Below, in pieces: positions 63,041 through 64,000 of a stretch of 64,000 bases of DNA. Every line of letters starts with the position of its first letter. Position 1 is the stretch's first letter. The notes beneath the pieces were generated by a model. It did no database searches. It worked only from the letters and a program-made list of their open reading frames with translations, and was not told where the DNA came from. The translations under genes and the position numbers were made by a program. This stretch comes from Chloroflexota bacterium. Lineage in GTDB: Bacteria > Chloroflexota > Anaerolineae > 4572-78 > J111. The stretch is taken from positions 186,001 through 250,000 of the forward strand of contig BOKF01000003.1 in assembly GCA_016860845.1 (NCBI GenBank). Reading direction: 5' to 3'.

Positions 63041-63094
63041 GTAGTGACGACTTCAGTCGTCCAGGCCAATAAAAACGACTAAAGTCGTTACTAC
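63041..63094. repeat. Inverted repeat (GTAGTGACGACTTCAGTCGT)
   Basis: GTAGTGACGACTTCAGTCGT (63041-63060) pairs with ACGACTAAAGTCGTTACTAC (63075-63094) with two mismatches; 14-bp loop. Small mobile hairpin or terminator after macB. Confidence 0.7.
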
Positions 63095-63175
63095 GAGTCA
63101 AGAACATTATCTGAACGTCTATAGCAGCTTACCCTGCCGTCGGATAAATACAAAAGAAAAGAAAGAGGTTATAAG

Positions 63176-63646
63176 ATGAAAAGCAAAATAGGTATGGGTG
63201 TAGGCGCCTTGATTCTGGCGATCATAGCCGCTGCGGGTGGTTTCTTTTACGGGATAACGGTCGGCGAGGCCCGCGCGAACAGTACGCGCCAGGCCTTCTT
63301 GCAAGAACGGGCCGGGGGCCAGTTCGACCATAACGGCGGCAACTCTGAAGCAGGAGGGGGCCAATTCCAGCACGACGGGGGACAGGAGCAGGGCAACCCT
63401 GCCCGTGTCCGCGGCGCCGGTGAAGTGACCGGGATTGAGGGAGATGCTCTCAACTTGAGCACGTCGGAAGGGCCGATCCGGGTTCTGGTCAACCAGGACA
63501 CTGTTCTGCGTAAGGTGACCCCCGTCACTCTGGCCGAACTGCAGGCCGGCGACCCAGTCGTCGTGATCGGTGATCGGGACCCCCAGGGGAACCTGGTGGC
63601 TCGCTCCATCCAGGTAGGCGTTGACTTCCAGCATGTGGGCCAATAG
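63176..63646 (+). CDS. DUF5666-like membrane-anchored protein
   Basis: A 156-residue protein with one N-terminal helix (about 7-27), a Gly/Gln/His-rich spacer (QFDHNGGNSEAGGG), and a small beta domain (GEVTGIEGDALNLSTSEGPI; LQAGDPVVVIGDRD). Same build as the protein at 57611 near the sigma factor. RBS AAAGAGG. Overlaps the next gene by 14 bp. Confidence 0.7.
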   Translation: MKSKIGMGVGALILAIIAAAGGFFYGITVGEARANSTRQAFLQERAGGQFDHNGGNSEAGGGQFQHDGGQEQGNPARVRGAGEVTGIEGDALNLSTSEGPIRVLVNQDTVLRKVTPVTLAELQAGDPVVVIGDRDPQGNLVARSIQVGVDFQHVGQ

Positions 63647-64000
63647 CCGGATCTGCGCCCTGGCACGCCTGCCCCCAACCCTTTTTATCCTTTTTCTGGG
63701 AACTGGTCTGCTGCTTTCAGCCTGCCAGGCCAATGTCAGCTCTGAGCCTACCCGAGACTCTCTGAATATACCCCCTGACCGGGGGGCGCGACTGGCCGGG
63801 CCAACCCAAACCCCATCTGCGCGAATCGTGCCTCCACCCACCGTTACGGCCATCCCGGCTCCTTCGCCTACGCCAACCACCCCGTTGCCGGCGGTCGCTG
63901 TTCTGCCCACGGTGCCCCTCCTCCCATTTCCCAGCCCCACACCGGCCGCTGCGTCCGGGTTGCGGGCCGAGATTACCGCCGCCAAACTCAACGTGCGGCA
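63633..64000 (+). CDS. SH3-domain lipoprotein, 3' truncated by window end
   Basis: ATG 63633 opens a frame that runs to the window end (122 codons visible). Signal peptide with lipobox LLLSAC (about 31), then a Pro/Thr linker, then EITAAKLNVR, which is the beginning of a bacterial SH3 domain as in the 39360 protein (AGLNVRQGPG). So a second efflux system has an SH3 lipoprotein behind it. The overlap with the DUF5666 gene implies one operon. Confidence 0.65.
   Translation, partial: MWANSRICALARLPPTLFILFLGTGLLLSACQANVSSEPTRDSLNIPPDRGARLAGPTQTPSARIVPPPTVTAIPAPSPTPTTPLPAVAVLPTVPLLPFPSPTPAAASGLRAEITAAKLNVR

Overview
This 64 kb window looks like a chromosomal segment of a Chloroflexota (Anaerolineae/Caldilineae-like) bacterium. 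That is an inference from three things: many lipoproteins with Pro/Thr linkers, SPW/VKOR, DUF2231 and DUF305 membrane proteins, and the overall family mix. No rRNA or tRNA gene was seen to anchor the taxonomy. The content is dominated by copper/heavy-metal handling, membrane redox proteins and envelope efflux.

Layout. 1-3.8 kb: tail of a CcdA-like protein, a membrane adenylate cyclase, a membrane winged-helix protein and small secreted/membrane proteins. 3.8-11.3 kb: a GltD-like FeS flavoprotein, an IS110-type insertion, then cytochrome b, Rieske and a diheme cytochrome c (an alternative bc complex). 11.3-13.5 kb: DoxX and a DUF305 lipoprotein. 13.6-22.2 kb, minus strand: a SPW-VKOR fusion with an SDR, then a block of CWB2-like/DUF4396/DUF2231 membrane proteins of unknown role. 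22.5-34.1 kb: HMA protein, a second cytochrome b, a CsoR-type regulator with a CopA ATPase, multicopper oxidase, small Met-rich membrane proteins, a degenerate McrB-like AAA protein, YHS protein, Lgt, ferritin and a CDF transporter. 34.4-41 kb: RND adaptor and pump plus an SH3/beta-propeller lipoprotein. 41.2-50.4 kb, minus strand: two-component system, gene remnants, methyltransferase, FtsX-type permease, LuxR HTH and membrane proteins. 50.6-55 kb: a second copper ATPase (YHS-HMA-HMA), a cupredoxin and a YVTN propeller. 55.1-64 kb: site-2 protease, ECF sigma/anti-sigma pair, MacA-MacB efflux, DUF5666 proteins and a second SH3 lipoprotein running off the end.

The most striking observation is regulatory. 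Seven promoters (3465-3530 minus, 11514-11579, 22478-22543, 23518-23607, 25360-25425, 34272-34361, 50518-50583) share one rigid design. A GGCCATTTTGCC-like dyad is followed by one or two further dyads (core GCCAA-TTGGCGCTG) at exactly 24-bp steps. The CGCT/CCCT tetramer of the last dyad is then followed by exactly 22 bp and a TATACT-like -10. Five are 66 bp long and two (with three boxes) are 90 bp. They precede a DUF2933-like gene, DoxX, an HMA protein, cytochrome b, the CsoR-CopA operon, the RND adaptor and the second CopA. This implies one metal/redox regulon whose activator is not identified here. A second layer is an OmpR-type 11-bp triple repeat in front of the response-regulator gene and the 50342 gene. 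Dispersed hairpin elements with heptad-repeat arms lie between genes; one has entered copA in frame, and related tandem repeats lie in frame in a cytochrome b gene.
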